Origin: an uncultured Clostridia bacterium
GTDB taxonomy: Bacteria > Bacillota > Clostridia > TANB77 > CAG-508
Length of the DNA: 56,938 nt
Direction of reading: 5' to 3'
Assembly: GCA_947626555.1 (NCBI GenBank)
Contig: CANQSP010000003.1
Coordinates: 1 to 56,938, forward strand
Below, one piece after another: positions 9,376 to 19,360 of this stretch. Positions within the stretch are counted from its first letter, which is position 1, and every line of letters starts with the position of its first letter. Under the pieces are notes generated by a model that saw nothing but the letters and a program-made list of their open reading frames with translations, was not told the origin of the DNA and did no database searches. A program made the position numbers and the translations under genes.

Positions 9376-12300
9376 ATGGAATTTTTTAAAACTAAAAAAA
9401 TGATACTATTTATTATTAGTATAATACTAATTACAATTTGTTTAGTTTCAATAAATTCGAGAGTTAATGCAAAAGATGAAACAGTTTACTTAGATTTACA
9501 AGAGTTTCGTCAAAAAGAGTTAGACAGTAGTCCTAATGAAACTAAGACCTCTGAGGAGTTGGCGTATAAATCTTTAAATGACAAAATAATGTGGAAAATA
9601 TCTGTTAGAGGAAGTAGTTCAGGAGGAACTATAGATAAGTACAGAACAATATATTGTATAAAAGCAGGACCTGGTTTTGGTGGAGATATGGGTAGTATGA
9701 CTAGTGGTACTGGAACAATAAAGGCATATACTAAAGCGTTTGATTATAAAAATCCTGGAACAGTAGATAGTGCTTATAGAACTAATATATTGTTAAGTGG
9801 GGATAATTATAATCGTTTAATCTGGGTATTAGAACATTGTTATATTCCAACTAATTCATCTAATTCTCAAGACCAACAAAGGGCTAAAGATTTTAGAGCA
9901 AATTTATTAAAAGAAGCTGGAATACCAAATAGTAAAATTACAGATAATGAAATAGATATAGTTCAACAATTAGCAATATGGCATTATACCAATAATGGTG
10001 ATGCAAATTATGATAGGCAGGATAGCTTTACGTTTTGGGTAAGAAAAGCAACAGAATCATATGCAAATTTATCTGATAAATATGCTAGTGGTTGGGATAG
10101 AGAAGATGATGCACAAGAGCTATTCATGTATTTTATAGAAAAATCAGTAGAAGAAGTTAATGCTGGTTGGAAACCATCACAAACAGTAACAGAAAGTCCA
10201 GTAACAATGGCGAAAATTAATGAAACAAAAACGGTACAGTATGGAAATGAATATATAATAGGACCATTTTCATTAACTCTAACTAATAGTACAGTTGAAT
10301 ATGATTTAGCATTAGCATTATCAACTAATATAAGTTATAGGCTATTAAATAGTTCTAAAAATGATGTAACAAACAGTGGAATAAAAAGCTTAGTAGGCCA
10401 AAACTTTTATATAGCAATTCCTAGCTCAACAAATTTAACAGGGTTAAAATTAAATTTAACATCAACAGTAAATCAAACAAATATAACATATAGATCAGTT
10501 GAAAATGGAACATTAAATGGAGTATCAGAACAACCAGTTGTTGAATTAACTAGAGAACAAAAACAAATGGTGGTACCAGTAGATATTCCAACTTTATCTG
10601 TATTTGACTTAGCACTACGTAAATCTATAACAAAAGTAGGAACAAATGCACAAAGCAGATTACCAAATGTAGTAACTACTACTTTAAATAATCCAGATAC
10701 AACAGCAAAATATAATCATTCAAAAGAGCCAGTTACAGTACAACCAAGTCAAGAAATAGAATATACATTAACTATATATAATGAAGGCCAAGTAAATGGT
10801 TATGCAAAAGAAGTGGTAGATTATTTACCAGCAGGAATTACATTTGTGCAAGGAATAGATACGGATGGAAAATGGAATATTTCATCAAGTAATGAATCTT
10901 CTGGAATTACAAAGTTAACAATTACAAATATAGAAGCACATCCTACAATATTAAATGCATATACAGGAAGTGGTACTCCAAATTCAATAACTATAAAATT
11001 AAAGTGTAAAGTATCAGCACAATCACAAGGTACAGCACAGACATTAACGAACATAGCAGAAATTACAAAGCATAGTGATGAATTTGGAAATGAGACTATA
11101 GTAGATAGAGATTCTCAACCAAACAATTTTCCATCTGATAATAAAAACAATTCATATAGTGGAAATGGCAAAGATGGAGATTATGTAAAAGGAATGCAAG
11201 ATGATGATGACTTTGAAAAAATAGTAATACCAGCAGCTAAAGGAAGCTTCAGTCTACAATTATTAAAAGTAAATAATGTAAATAATAATCCATTACAAGG
11301 AGCAAAGTTTAGAGTAAAATTATCAGGAACATCACAAGAATATACTAATTTAGTAACAGAAAGTAATGGAATAGTAACTATTTCTAATATTCCAATAACA
11401 TCAGCAGGAACAAGCGTGTATGAAATAATAGAGGAGGAAGCACCTCAAGGATATAATAAATTAATAAATGTTTTAAAAATTCAAGTAGTAACAGTACTAC
11501 AAGGAAGTGAATATGTAGTACAAAGTACAAGTATTACAGAAGGAGAAGTTGCTGGGGCAAAAGCAGAATTAGTTGATAATAAAACAGTTAAAGTAACAAT
11601 ACCAAACGAGCAAATAACAGGAAAATTTAATTTAAAAATAGTAAAATATGATAAAGATGACCAGGGGAAAAAGTTAGCAGGGGCAATATTTGAAATAACA
11701 AAGCCAGATAATTCAAAAGAAACACTTACAACAATTGCAGATGGAAGTGTAACACTTTCAGACCTTGACATACCTGGTGTAGGAACATATACATATACAA
11801 TAAAAGAAACGCAAGCACCAACAGGTTACGAAAAAATAATAGAAGAAATACAGGTAAAAATAACTACTGAAATAAAAGACGGAAAATATGTAGTAAAATC
11901 AACAGAGATAGTATCTAATCCACAAAGTGTTGATGGAATACTTTCAACAGTAGGGGATAACGAAGTCCAAATAGATGTACCAAATACAAAAATAGGATTT
12001 GGCATAAATTTAGAACTATTAAAAGTCGATTATTCTAATAATACTTTAAAATTACCAGGAGCAATATTTGAAGTAACAATGCCAGACAACACAAAACAAA
12101 ATTTAACAATAGGAGAAGATGGAACTGCAAAATTACAAAATATAAAAATAGAAAAAGAAGGAACATATACATTTACAATAAAAGAAATACAAGCACCTAG
12201 TACGTATATACCATTTAAAGAAACTTATACATTAACAGTAAAAGTAGGATTAGTAAATGATGAATATGTAATACAAGAGCAAACAATAACATCTAGCAAA

Positions 12301-15300
12301 ACTCAAGCAGAAGAAGGAAAGGTTACATCAGAGGCAACGTCAGAACTAAATGGAACTGTTACAATAAAAGTTACATTAGAAAATAAACAATTCGATTTAG
12401 CTTTAAGAAAATTTATAAGTAAAATAGGAGATAAAGAATATAATAGAGCACCTGTGCCAAATACTGAAAATTTAAATAAACTAGTAGATGGAAAGAAAGT
12501 AACAGGAGCAGAATATGTTCATCCAAAAGATTCTGTTAAGGTAAAAGAAAATGACGAAATAATATATACAATAAGAGTCTATAATGAGGGAGAAATAGAT
12601 GGATATGCAAGCGAAGTAGTAGATTATTTACCAGAAGAATTAGAATTTATAAAAGATGATGAATTAAACCTAAAATATGGTTGGACATATGACGACAGTG
12701 ATGTTGATGAACAAGGAAGAGTAAGAAGAATAAAAACGAATTATACAGCTCAAAATGGTAAATTAGATGTTAAAACTGCAGAAAGACCAAATGGAACTTT
12801 AATAAAAGCATATAATTCAGAGACTAAGAGTTTAGATTATATAGATTTACAAGTAAAATGTTTAGTAAGAAGTAATATAAAATCAAATAAAAATTTAACA
12901 AATATAGCTGAAATTACAAATACTACAGATTACGAAGGAACAAAAGTAACAGATAGAGATTCAACAGAAGATAGTTTAACAAAAAGTAACTCAAAACCAG
13001 AAGATAAAAATCCAGAAGACAATTTACCAAGTGATGAACAATTACCAGGTTATAAAGATGATGAAGTTAAAGAAGGAAAAGAGTATATACCAGGACAACA
13101 AGATGATGATGACTTTGAAAAAGTAGTAGTACAAGAATTTGATTTAGCGCTAAGAAAATTCATAGCTAAGGTAAATAATAAAGATGTAGAGCCATCAAGA
13201 GAGCCACAAGTAGATGTAAGTGGTTTAGTAGATGGAACATCTACAACAGCTGTAAAAGAAAGCGTAAAATCACCTGTAAGAGTTAAGAAGGGCGATACAG
13301 TATTATATACAATAAGAGTATACAATGAAGGTAATGTAAATGCATATGTAGGAGAAATAACAGACTATTTACCAGCAGGATTAGAATATATAGAAGATAG
13401 TAGAATAAATACAGAAAATGGTTGGACAAATCCATCAGGAGATGGAAAAACAATTGTAACAAGAAAACATGAAAATACATTATTAAATGCATTTGATGGA
13501 GAAAAGTTAAAATATTTAGATGTTCAAGTAGAATGTAAAGTTGTAGCTCTAAATAAGGCAACAGACCTTAAAAATATAGCAGAAATAACCGAGCAAAGTG
13601 ATGAAGAAGGAAATAAAGATGTAGAAGATAGAGATTCAACGCCAGATAACTTAACAGATGACCAAAAAGAACATTATAATCCAGAAAACCCTGAAGAAGG
13701 AAAAGGATATGAAGATGATGATGATTTCGAAGACTTAGAATTACAAGAATTTGATTTAAGCCTAAGAAAATTCATAACTAAAGTAAACAATAAAGATGTA
13801 GAACCATCAAGAGAGCCAAAGGTAGATGTAAGTGGTCTAGTAGACGGATCATCAACAACAGCAATAAAGGAGCATACAAAAGAACCAGTAGAAGTATATA
13901 CAAATGATATAATAGTATATACAATAAGGGTATACAACGAGGGAGATATAAATGCATATGTAGGAGAAATAACAGATTATATACCAGAAGGATTAGAGTT
14001 TATAGAAGATAGCAGTGTAAATAAAGAAAATGGTTGGAAAAATCCATCAGGAGATGACAAAACTATTGTAACAAGAAAACATGAAAATACATTGTTAAAT
14101 GCATTTAATGGAGAAGAACTTGCATATTTAGATGTTCAAGTAGAATGTAAAGTTATAGCTAAAAAAGCAAGTGAAAGTTTAAAGAATATAGCAGAAATAA
14201 CCGAGCATAGTGATGAAGATGGAAATAAAGACATAGAAGATAGAGATTCAACACCAGACGATTTAACAGATGAGCAAAAAGAACATTATGACCCAGAAAA
14301 TCCTGAAAAAGGAAAAGGTTATGAAGATGATGATGATTCAGAAGATGCAGTAATTAAGGAAAGAAAGTTTGACCTAAGCTTAAGAAAGTTTATAACAGCT
14401 GTAGACGGAAAAGAAATTGAAGATAGAATTCCAAAGTTCAAAATAGATGAAGATGGAAACTATGTATATGAACATACAAAAGAACCAGTAGAAGTAGAAA
14501 ATGGAAATATAATAATTTACACATTAAGAGTATATAATGAAGGTGACATGGCAGGATTTGCAGAAGAAGTAAAAGATAATATTCCAGATGGATTAGTATA
14601 TTTGCCAGAAGATGAAACAAATATAGAATATCGTTGGAAGATGCTAGACGAAGATGGAAACGAGACAGAAAATGTAGAAGAAGCAGTAGCAATAGTAACT
14701 GACTATTTATCAAAAGCACAAGGGGAAGAAGCAAAAAGAGATAATTTATTATTACCATTTGATAGTGAAACAATGGAAGAACCAGATTACAGAGATGTAA
14801 AAATAGCATTTAAAATTGAAGAACCAAGTACTTCAGATAGAGTAATAATAAATGAAGCCCAAATATCTGATGATGCAGATGAAGATGGAGACGATGTAGA
14901 TGACGATGATTCAACTCCAGATAAATGGGAAGATGGTGATGATGACCAAGATATAGAAAAAGTAGTAGTTAAATATTTTGACTTAAGCTTAAGAAAATGG
15001 GTATCACAAGCAATATTAGTAGTAGACGGAAAACAAACAATTATAGATACTGGTCATAAACCAGAAGATGATCCAGAGTCAACAGTAAAAATTGAATTAG
15101 TAGAAAGCAAATTAAGCAGAACAGTATTAAAATTCAAATACAAAATAAGAGTTACAAACGAGGGCGAAATAGCTGGTAGTGCAACAGAAATATCTGAATA
15201 TATTCCACAAGGTTTAAGATTTGTAGCAGCAGATAATCCAAAGTGGAAAGAAGTAGACGGAAAAGTAGTAACAGACCAATTAAAAGATGTAATATTAGAG

Positions 15301-15588
15301 CCAGGAGAATCAGCAGATGTAGAAATATTATTAACATGGATTAATAGCAAGCAAAACTTTGGACAAATGGTAAACGTAGCAGAAATAAGTGATGATTGGA
15401 ATCCAAGCAATACACCAGATATAGATTCAACACCAAATAATGAAAAGCCAGAAGAAGATGATATAGATGATGCACCAGTAATGCCATCAATAAAGACAGG
15501 AGCAGAAATAACATATATTGGACTAATATTAGGAAGTTTAGTTATAATTGCAGGTGGATTAATATTAATAAAGAAATATGTATTCTAA
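9376..15588 (+). CDS. Giant thioester-domain surface adhesin, 6 repeat domains
   Basis: Paralogue of the preceding gene, about 2070 residues. A GTG at 9367 lies in frame, but AAGGAAG (9361-9367) has proper spacing only to ATG 9376, so I start there. The order is signal peptide, thioester domain (Cys94 in YCIKAG, Gln198 in QQLAIW), one FDLALRK domain, three SpaA/Cna-B-like domains, five more FDLxLRK domains with acidic linkers, then PSIKTG, a membrane helix and a KKYVF tail. The size difference from the first adhesin (about 820 residues) equals four 204-residue repeats. A 351-bp stretch (12913-13263) is identical to 3971-4321, which indicates recent conversion. The two proteins probably present the same adhesive head on stalks of different length. 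Confidence 0.88.
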   Translation: MEFFKTKKMILFIISIILITICLVSINSRVNAKDETVYLDLQEFRQKELDSSPNETKTSEELAYKSLNDKIMWKISVRGSSSGGTIDKYRTIYCIKAGPGFGGDMGSMTSGTGTIKAYTKAFDYKNPGTVDSAYRTNILLSGDNYNRLIWVLEHCYIPTNSSNSQDQQRAKDFRANLLKEAGIPNSKITDNEIDIVQQLAIWHYTNNGDANYDRQDSFTFWVRKATESYANLSDKYASGWDREDDAQELFMYFIEKSVEEVNAGWKPSQTVTESPVTMAKINETKTVQYGNEYIIGPFSLTLTNSTVEYDLALALSTNISYRLLNSSKNDVTNSGIKSLVGQNFYIAIPSSTNLTGLKLNLTSTVNQTNITYRSVENGTLNGVSEQPVVELTREQKQMVVPVDIPTLSVFDLALRKSITKVGTNAQSRLPNVVTTTLNNPDTTAKYNHSKEPVTVQPSQEIEYTLTIYNEGQVNGYAKEVVDYLPAGITFVQGIDTDGKWNISSSNESSGITKLTITNIEAHPTILNAYTGSGTPNSITIKLKCKVSAQSQGTAQTLTNIAEITKHSDEFGNETIVDRDSQPNNFPSDNKNNSYSGNGKDGDYVKGMQDDDDFEKIVIPAAKGSFSLQLLKVNNVNNNPLQGAKFRVKLSGTSQEYTNLVTESNGIVTISNIPITSAGTSVYEIIEEEAPQGYNKLINVLKIQVVTVLQGSEYVVQSTSITEGEVAGAKAELVDNKTVKVTIPNEQITGKFNLKIVKYDKDDQGKKLAGAIFEITKPDNSKETLTTIADGSVTLSDLDIPGVGTYTYTIKETQAPTGYEKIIEEIQVKITTEIKDGKYVVKSTEIVSNPQSVDGILSTVGDNEVQIDVPNTKIGFGINLELLKVDYSNNTLKLPGAIFEVTMPDNTKQNLTIGEDGTAKLQNIKIEKEGTYTFTIKEIQAPSTYIPFKETYTLTVKVGLVNDEYVIQEQTITSSKTQAEEGKVTSEATSELNGTVTIKVTLENKQFDLALRKFISKIGDKEYNRAPVPNTENLNKLVDGKKVTGAEYVHPKDSVKVKENDEIIYTIRVYNEGEIDGYASEVVDYLPEELEFIKDDELNLKYGWTYDDSDVDEQGRVRRIKTNYTAQNGKLDVKTAERPNGTLIKAYNSETKSLDYIDLQVKCLVRSNIKSNKNLTNIAEITNTTDYEGTKVTDRDSTEDSLTKSNSKPEDKNPEDNLPSDEQLPGYKDDEVKEGKEYIPGQQDDDDFEKVVVQEFDLALRKFIAKVNNKDVEPSREPQVDVSGLVDGTSTTAVKESVKSPVRVKKGDTVLYTIRVYNEGNVNAYVGEITDYLPAGLEYIEDSRINTENGWTNPSGDGKTIVTRKHENTLLNAFDGEKLKYLDVQVECKVVALNKATDLKNIAEITEQSDEEGNKDVEDRDSTPDNLTDDQKEHYNPENPEEGKGYEDDDDFEDLELQEFDLSLRKFITKVNNKDVEPSREPKVDVSGLVDGSSTTAIKEHTKEPVEVYTNDIIVYTIRVYNEGDINAYVGEITDYIPEGLEFIEDSSVNKENGWKNPSGDDKTIVTRKHENTLLNAFNGEELAYLDVQVECKVIAKKASESLKNIAEITEHSDEDGNKDIEDRDSTPDDLTDEQKEHYDPENPEKGKGYEDDDDSEDAVIKERKFDLSLRKFITAVDGKEIEDRIPKFKIDEDGNYVYEHTKEPVEVENGNIIIYTLRVYNEGDMAGFAEEVKDNIPDGLVYLPEDETNIEYRWKMLDEDGNETENVEEAVAIVTDYLSKAQGEEAKRDNLLLPFDSETMEEPDYRDVKIAFKIEEPSTSDRVIINEAQISDDADEDGDDVDDDDSTPDKWEDGDDDQDIEKVVVKYFDLSLRKWVSQAILVVDGKQTIIDTGHKPEDDPESTVKIELVESKLSRTVLKFKYKIRVTNEGEIAGSATEISEYIPQGLRFVAADNPKWKEVDGKVVTDQLKDVILEPGESADVEILLTWINSKQNFGQMVNVAEISDDWNPSNTPDIDSTPNNEKPEEDDIDDAPVMPSIKTGAEITYIGLILGSLVIIAGGLILIKKYVF
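13135..14364 (+). repeat. Two 612-bp coding repeats in the second adhesin
   Basis: EFDLALRKF and EFDLSLRKF codons at 13135 and 13747 are 612 bp apart, and the next unit begins near 14364. These are the same family as the repeats at 4193-7855, but only two full 612-bp units are present here against six there. Confidence 0.85.
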
Positions 15589-15613
15589 AATGTTAAATTA
15601 AAAGTAAACTAGG

Positions 15614-15668
15614 TGGACGAATCTTTGTGTTCTAAAAAGAATACCAAGGTCCGTCCATTCTTTATTTA
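15614..15668 (+). terminator. Terminator after the second adhesin
   Basis: TGGACG (15614-15619) pairs with CGTCCA (15652-15657), and the arms between pair with several G-U matches around an AAAA loop. TTCTTTATTT follows. It lies 26 bases after the stop. Confidence 0.75.
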
Positions 15669-15694
15669 CACCTAAAAACTTTTAAAAATATTTC

Positions 15695-15723
15695 TTTACA
15701 ATAAAAACAGCATATGCTATAAT
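15695..15723 (+). promoter_or_regulatory. Promoter of the Ig-like membrane protein gene
   Basis: TTTACA (15695-15700), 17 bp, TATAAT (15718-15723), with TGC directly before the -10 box (extended -10). It gives a leader of about 130 bases with no recognisable structure before the gene at 15862. Confidence 0.75.
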
Positions 15724-15861
15724 CTAAATTGTATAAAAAGGTGTGAGGTAAATTAAATAATATATTTTGGAAAAGTTTAAACGATTCAAAATATTAAAGT
15801 ACTAAAATATTTAAAAATTCAAAATATTTGCAAAAGATTAAAACCATATATAGAAAGGAAA

Positions 15862-16800
15862 ATGTATGATATGAATCAAATACTATTTACTGGTGGAAAT
15901 AAAAAAGAAAAAGGAGGTCCATTGCAACTAAAAACAATAGGTATTATTTTTGCAGTTGCAATTTTATTATTTGGATTAGTTATTGGAGGGATAGCTCTTT
16001 TTAATATGAATGGTGGAGGAGAAGGCGAACAACAAGAAAGGATTCCAGTTTTAGAGTTAAGCCAAAATGGAGCTTCTATAACATTAAATATAACTCATGA
16101 TAGTGCAATAGACAAAATAATATATAATTGGAACGATGGAGAAGAAACAGTATTGCAAGGAAGAGGTAGAAATGTAATAGAAGAAGTGATTTCTGCAACT
16201 ACAGGAACTAATATGTTAAATATAAGAATAGTAGATATATTTGGCAAGGAGGCAACATATTCTGAAGAAATAACAGTAGAGTCTACTGACACTGAGAAAC
16301 CACAAATAGAATTATCAATAGAAGATTCAAAAATAAAAATTTCAGCAAAAGATGAAACAGAGTTAGCATATTTAGAGTTTCATTGGAATGATGAAGACGA
16401 AACAGTTATAGAGCCAAGTGAAGATTCATTAAATGTAATTGAAGAAACAATAGATATATTAAAAGGTGAAAATGTTTTAAAGATAACAGCTGTAGATAAA
16501 GCTGGAAATAAGGAAGAAAAAGAACAAAAATATAAAGGTTCTACAAAACCAACAATACAAATTGTAAAAGAGGGTAATTCAGTAAAAATATCTGTAACAC
16601 ATGAGCAAAATATTCAAAAAATAGAGTATACAATAAATGGCGTGCTATATACAACAGATCCAGAGAATACAGGAGCATCATTGGGAGTAAGTGAATTTTC
16701 ATATAGTTTTCCACTTGCAACAGGTGAAAATGAAATTATGGTAAGAGCATATAATACAGATAATGTATATAATGAAGTATCTCAAAAGATAACATATTAA
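15862..16800 (+). CDS. Membrane-anchored protein with three Ig-like domains
   Basis: 312 residues. A short cytoplasmic N-terminus (GNKKEKGG) is followed by one membrane helix (about residues 25-48), a glycine/glutamate linker and three beta-sandwich-like repeats of about 85 residues that begin PVLELSQNG, KPQIELSIED and KPTIQIVKEG. Each has a W-N-D/E or similar core and ends in a motif such as ENVLKITAVDKAGN, typical of bacterial Ig-like extracellular domains. The topology is a type II membrane protein with the repeats outside. GAAAGGA precedes ATG 15862 by only 2 bases, and ATG 15871 is an alternative start. It has its own promoter but follows the adhesins, so a surface role is likely. The exact function is not known. 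Confidence 0.7.
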   Translation: MYDMNQILFTGGNKKEKGGPLQLKTIGIIFAVAILLFGLVIGGIALFNMNGGGEGEQQERIPVLELSQNGASITLNITHDSAIDKIIYNWNDGEETVLQGRGRNVIEEVISATTGTNMLNIRIVDIFGKEATYSEEITVESTDTEKPQIELSIEDSKIKISAKDETELAYLEFHWNDEDETVIEPSEDSLNVIEETIDILKGENVLKITAVDKAGNKEEKEQKYKGSTKPTIQIVKEGNSVKISVTHEQNIQKIEYTINGVLYTTDPENTGASLGVSEFSYSFPLATGENEIMVRAYNTDNVYNEVSQKITY

Positions 16801-16940
16801 ATTAGCAAGAAGCATATAAAAATAACATATTAATATATTAAAGAATGATATATATAATTTGATAAAAGAATGTTTATTTAAGATTAGCAAAGGAAAAGTA
16901 GAAATTTTTAAAGATATATTGTGCAAAAAGGAAGAGAGGA

Positions 16941-17747
16941 ATGGAAACAAATATAATATATATTTTAACCTATATAATACTATATTCTTTTGCAGGATGG
17001 GTATTAGAATCAATATCTAAAAGTATAGAGGAAAGACAATTAGTAAATAGTGGTTTTCTAAACGGACCAATATGTCCAATATATGGTTTGGGTGCAATGA
17101 TAATGTCATTTACATTGACAAGTTTAAAAGATAATGCCATTTTACTATTTATAGTAGCATTCTTTGTATTGACTACATGGGAGTATATAGTAGGTATATT
17201 TTTAGAAAAGGTATTTAAAACAAAGTATTGGGATTATTCTCACTTAAAATTTAACTTTCAAGGAAGAATATGCTTAAAGAATTCAATCTATTGGGGAATT
17301 TTAGGAGTAGTATTTATAAGATTTGTGCATCCATTTGTTCAATCTCAAGTATATTTAGTAGATTTCCAATTATTAAAATATATAAATATTTTAGTGTATA
17401 GTATATTTACAGTAGATGTTGTATTTAGTGTAATGACAGTAATAAATATAGATTCAACAATAGAAAAAATAAATATGTTAGGTGAAAACATTAAACAGAA
17501 AGTAGAAGAGTTAAAGAATTCTTCTTCACGTTCAACAGTTGAAAATATAGAAAAGGTTATAAGAGAGCTAAAATTAAAACAAACTAAAATAAAATTAAGA
17601 ATGTATAGACAAACAAAGAGATTAAAAAAGGCCTTTCCTAAAATGAAGTCTGAAAGTATCAATAAATTTTTGAGCCAAAAAATTGATTTAGAAAGTTTAA
17701 GAAGAATAGTAAAAAGAAAAGGTAAAGATGATATAGATAAAAATTAA
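16941..17747 (+). CDS. CmpB-type putative ABC transporter permease family protein
   Basis: 268 residues. The N-terminal 150 residues hold four or five membrane segments and the motifs YSFAGWVLES, NGPICPIYGLGA, WEYIVGIFLEKVF and WDYS, which are hallmarks of the family annotated as putative ABC-transporter type IV (ABC_trans_CmpB, formerly DUF1113). The last 100 residues are lysine-rich and probably coiled. No ATPase partner is adjacent, so the transporter label is a family name rather than a demonstrated role. A GGAAGAG site precedes ATG 16941. The GGDEF-domain gene begins 12 bases after the stop, so the two are co-transcribed. Bases 16801-16940 show nothing notable. Confidence 0.75.
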   Translation: METNIIYILTYIILYSFAGWVLESISKSIEERQLVNSGFLNGPICPIYGLGAMIMSFTLTSLKDNAILLFIVAFFVLTTWEYIVGIFLEKVFKTKYWDYSHLKFNFQGRICLKNSIYWGILGVVFIRFVHPFVQSQVYLVDFQLLKYINILVYSIFTVDVVFSVMTVINIDSTIEKINMLGENIKQKVEELKNSSSRSTVENIEKVIRELKLKQTKIKLRMYRQTKRLKKAFPKMKSESINKFLSQKIDLESLRRIVKRKGKDDIDKN

Positions 17748-17759
17748 TAGGAGAAGTAT

Positions 17760-18695
17760 ATGGAACAAGAGATATATTTAATAGATAATGATAAAGAAAT
17801 AATAAATAAGCTCACAAATATATTTAAAGACGAAAAGATGTATAAATTTACAAATGTAGAAACATCTAATATAGATGAGGTCTTAAAAAATATACCATCA
17901 CTAATAATGATAAACGAAGATACATTAGATATTGATGCGAGTGAAATATGTAAAAAAATTAAAGAAAATGAAGATAATAATATAACTCCTATTATAGTAT
18001 TATCCTCAAAAATAGAACACAATCATAGAATACAGATTTTAAAGCAGGGAATATTACATTATATAAAAATGCCAATGGATGAAGAATATATATATTATAC
18101 TATAAAAAATATATTACAATTATTATATATTAATAGAAGAGTTAGTCCTTTAACAGGACTTCCAGGAAATGTTCAAATTCAAGCTGAAATGAAGAAAAGA
18201 TGGCTTAGTAAAAAGAGGTTTGCAGTTTTTTATTTTGACTTAGATAATTTTAAGGCATATAATGATATATATGGTTTCTTAAAAGGAGATGAAGTAATAA
18301 AACTTACAGCAAAAACTATATTAAGAAATGTTCATAGGTTAGGAAATGATAATAGTTTTGTAGGGCATATTGGAGGAGACGATTTTGTCGTAATAGTATC
18401 AGATATTGATTATGATAAATTATGCCAAGATATAATATCTGAGTTTGACAATTGTATAAAAAATTATTTTTCAGATTGTGATGTTGAGAGAGGTTATATA
18501 GAAGTAGCAAACAGAAGAGGAGTAATTGAGCAGTTTCCTTTAACTGCAATTTCAATAGGTGTTGTAGAAGTAACTCACGATAGATTTAATAATATTCTAG
18601 AAATTGGTGAAGCAGGGGCTAATGTTAAGCATTTAGCGAAGACTATACAAGGTAGTACATATGTTGTAGATAGAAGAAAAAATAAAGAAGATTAG
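17760..18695 (+). CDS. Receiver-like plus GGDEF-domain protein
   Basis: 311 residues. Residues 1-120 resemble a response-regulator receiver: an acidic pair in LIDNDKE, a serine in IVLSS, and a Lys-Met-Pro in place of Lys-Pro. The phospho-acceptor strand, however, reads SLIMINED, with Asn where Asp is expected. Residues about 135-300 form a diguanylate cyclase fold with SPLTGLPG, YFDLDNFKAYND and a GGDDF signature in place of GGDEF. No RxxD inhibitory site is visible upstream of GGDDF. It may synthesise cyclic di-GMP without product inhibition, or act as a degenerate receptor. AGGAGA at 17749-17754 gives the start at 17760. Confidence 0.8.
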   Translation: MEQEIYLIDNDKEIINKLTNIFKDEKMYKFTNVETSNIDEVLKNIPSLIMINEDTLDIDASEICKKIKENEDNNITPIIVLSSKIEHNHRIQILKQGILHYIKMPMDEEYIYYTIKNILQLLYINRRVSPLTGLPGNVQIQAEMKKRWLSKKRFAVFYFDLDNFKAYNDIYGFLKGDEVIKLTAKTILRNVHRLGNDNSFVGHIGGDDFVVIVSDIDYDKLCQDIISEFDNCIKNYFSDCDVERGYIEVANRRGVIEQFPLTAISIGVVEVTHDRFNNILEIGEAGANVKHLAKTIQGSTYVVDRRKNKED

Positions 18696-18738
18696 ATTGA
18701 AATAAATAACTAAATTAGATAGAAAGTGAAAATGGAAT

Positions 18739-19131
18739 ATGTCAAAAAAAAGAAAAATGTTCATAATAGAACTAGGAATTTTACTTCTAGTTCTAATTAT
18801 TTTTATAATTGCAAAAACAAAAATATATACAATTTTTCCATTATGTATAATAAAGCGATTTTTTGGAATAGATTGCCCTTCATGTGGTGCAACCAGATGT
18901 GTTACAAATTTTGTTACAGGAAATTGGGTAGAGAGTTTTATGTATCATCCATTTTTCTTTGTAACTATAATATATTTAATAGTAGTAAATATTGTATACA
19001 TCATTAATGCTTTTAGGAAAAAAGAAATATTAAAATGGATTTATCCTAAATTTAAATTTTGGATAGTTTGGACAATATTGTTAATTATTTTTGCAATTGT
19101 AAGAATTTTATTAAATAAATATTTTTTATGA
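18739..19131 (+). CDS. DUF2752 family small membrane protein
   Basis: 130 residues with three predicted membrane helices. The motif CPSCGATR, followed by a short amphipathic stretch and HPFFF, is the signature of the DUF2752 family, small integral membrane proteins of unknown function common in Bacteroidota and Bacillota. The CPxCGxTR cysteines could bind metal or form a redox pair, but that is inference. The ribosome site is weak (GGA just upstream), and I chose ATG 18739 because the conserved hydrophobic N-terminus starts there. It follows the GGDEF gene by 43 bases and may be in the same transcript. Confidence 0.75.
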   Translation: MSKKRKMFIIELGILLLVLIIFIIAKTKIYTIFPLCIIKRFFGIDCPSCGATRCVTNFVTGNWVESFMYHPFFFVTIIYLIVVNIVYIINAFRKKEILKWIYPKFKFWIVWTILLIIFAIVRILLNKYFL

Positions 19132-19281
19132 TATACACATTATAATACAATTGTTAGAGACTAATATATAATTTAGTAATGGAAAATTTAGTCAAAAAAA
19201 ATGTAATTTAAAGAAAAAAAGTTTAATTGTAGAAATAAACTATAAGATTTTAGTAAAATTGAAAAAAATTTAAAAATTAAT

Positions 19282-19310
19282 TTGACGAAAAAAAGATTAT
19301 ATTGTATAAT
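19282..19310 (+). promoter_or_regulatory. Promoter of the DUF4190 gene
   Basis: TTGACG (19282-19287), 17 bp, TATAAT (19305-19310), about 50 bases before the start codon at 19361. A near-consensus housekeeping promoter. Confidence 0.8.
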
Positions 19311-19360
19311 TATAAAAAATATAATTTTTTTGTATCATAATATAAAAGGGGGAAATTTAA

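Noticed and set aside
18726..19007. A 93-codon frame overlapping the DUF2752 gene
   Set aside because: It is out of frame with the conserved CPSCGATR reading and reads as low-complexity Asn/Tyr/Phe.
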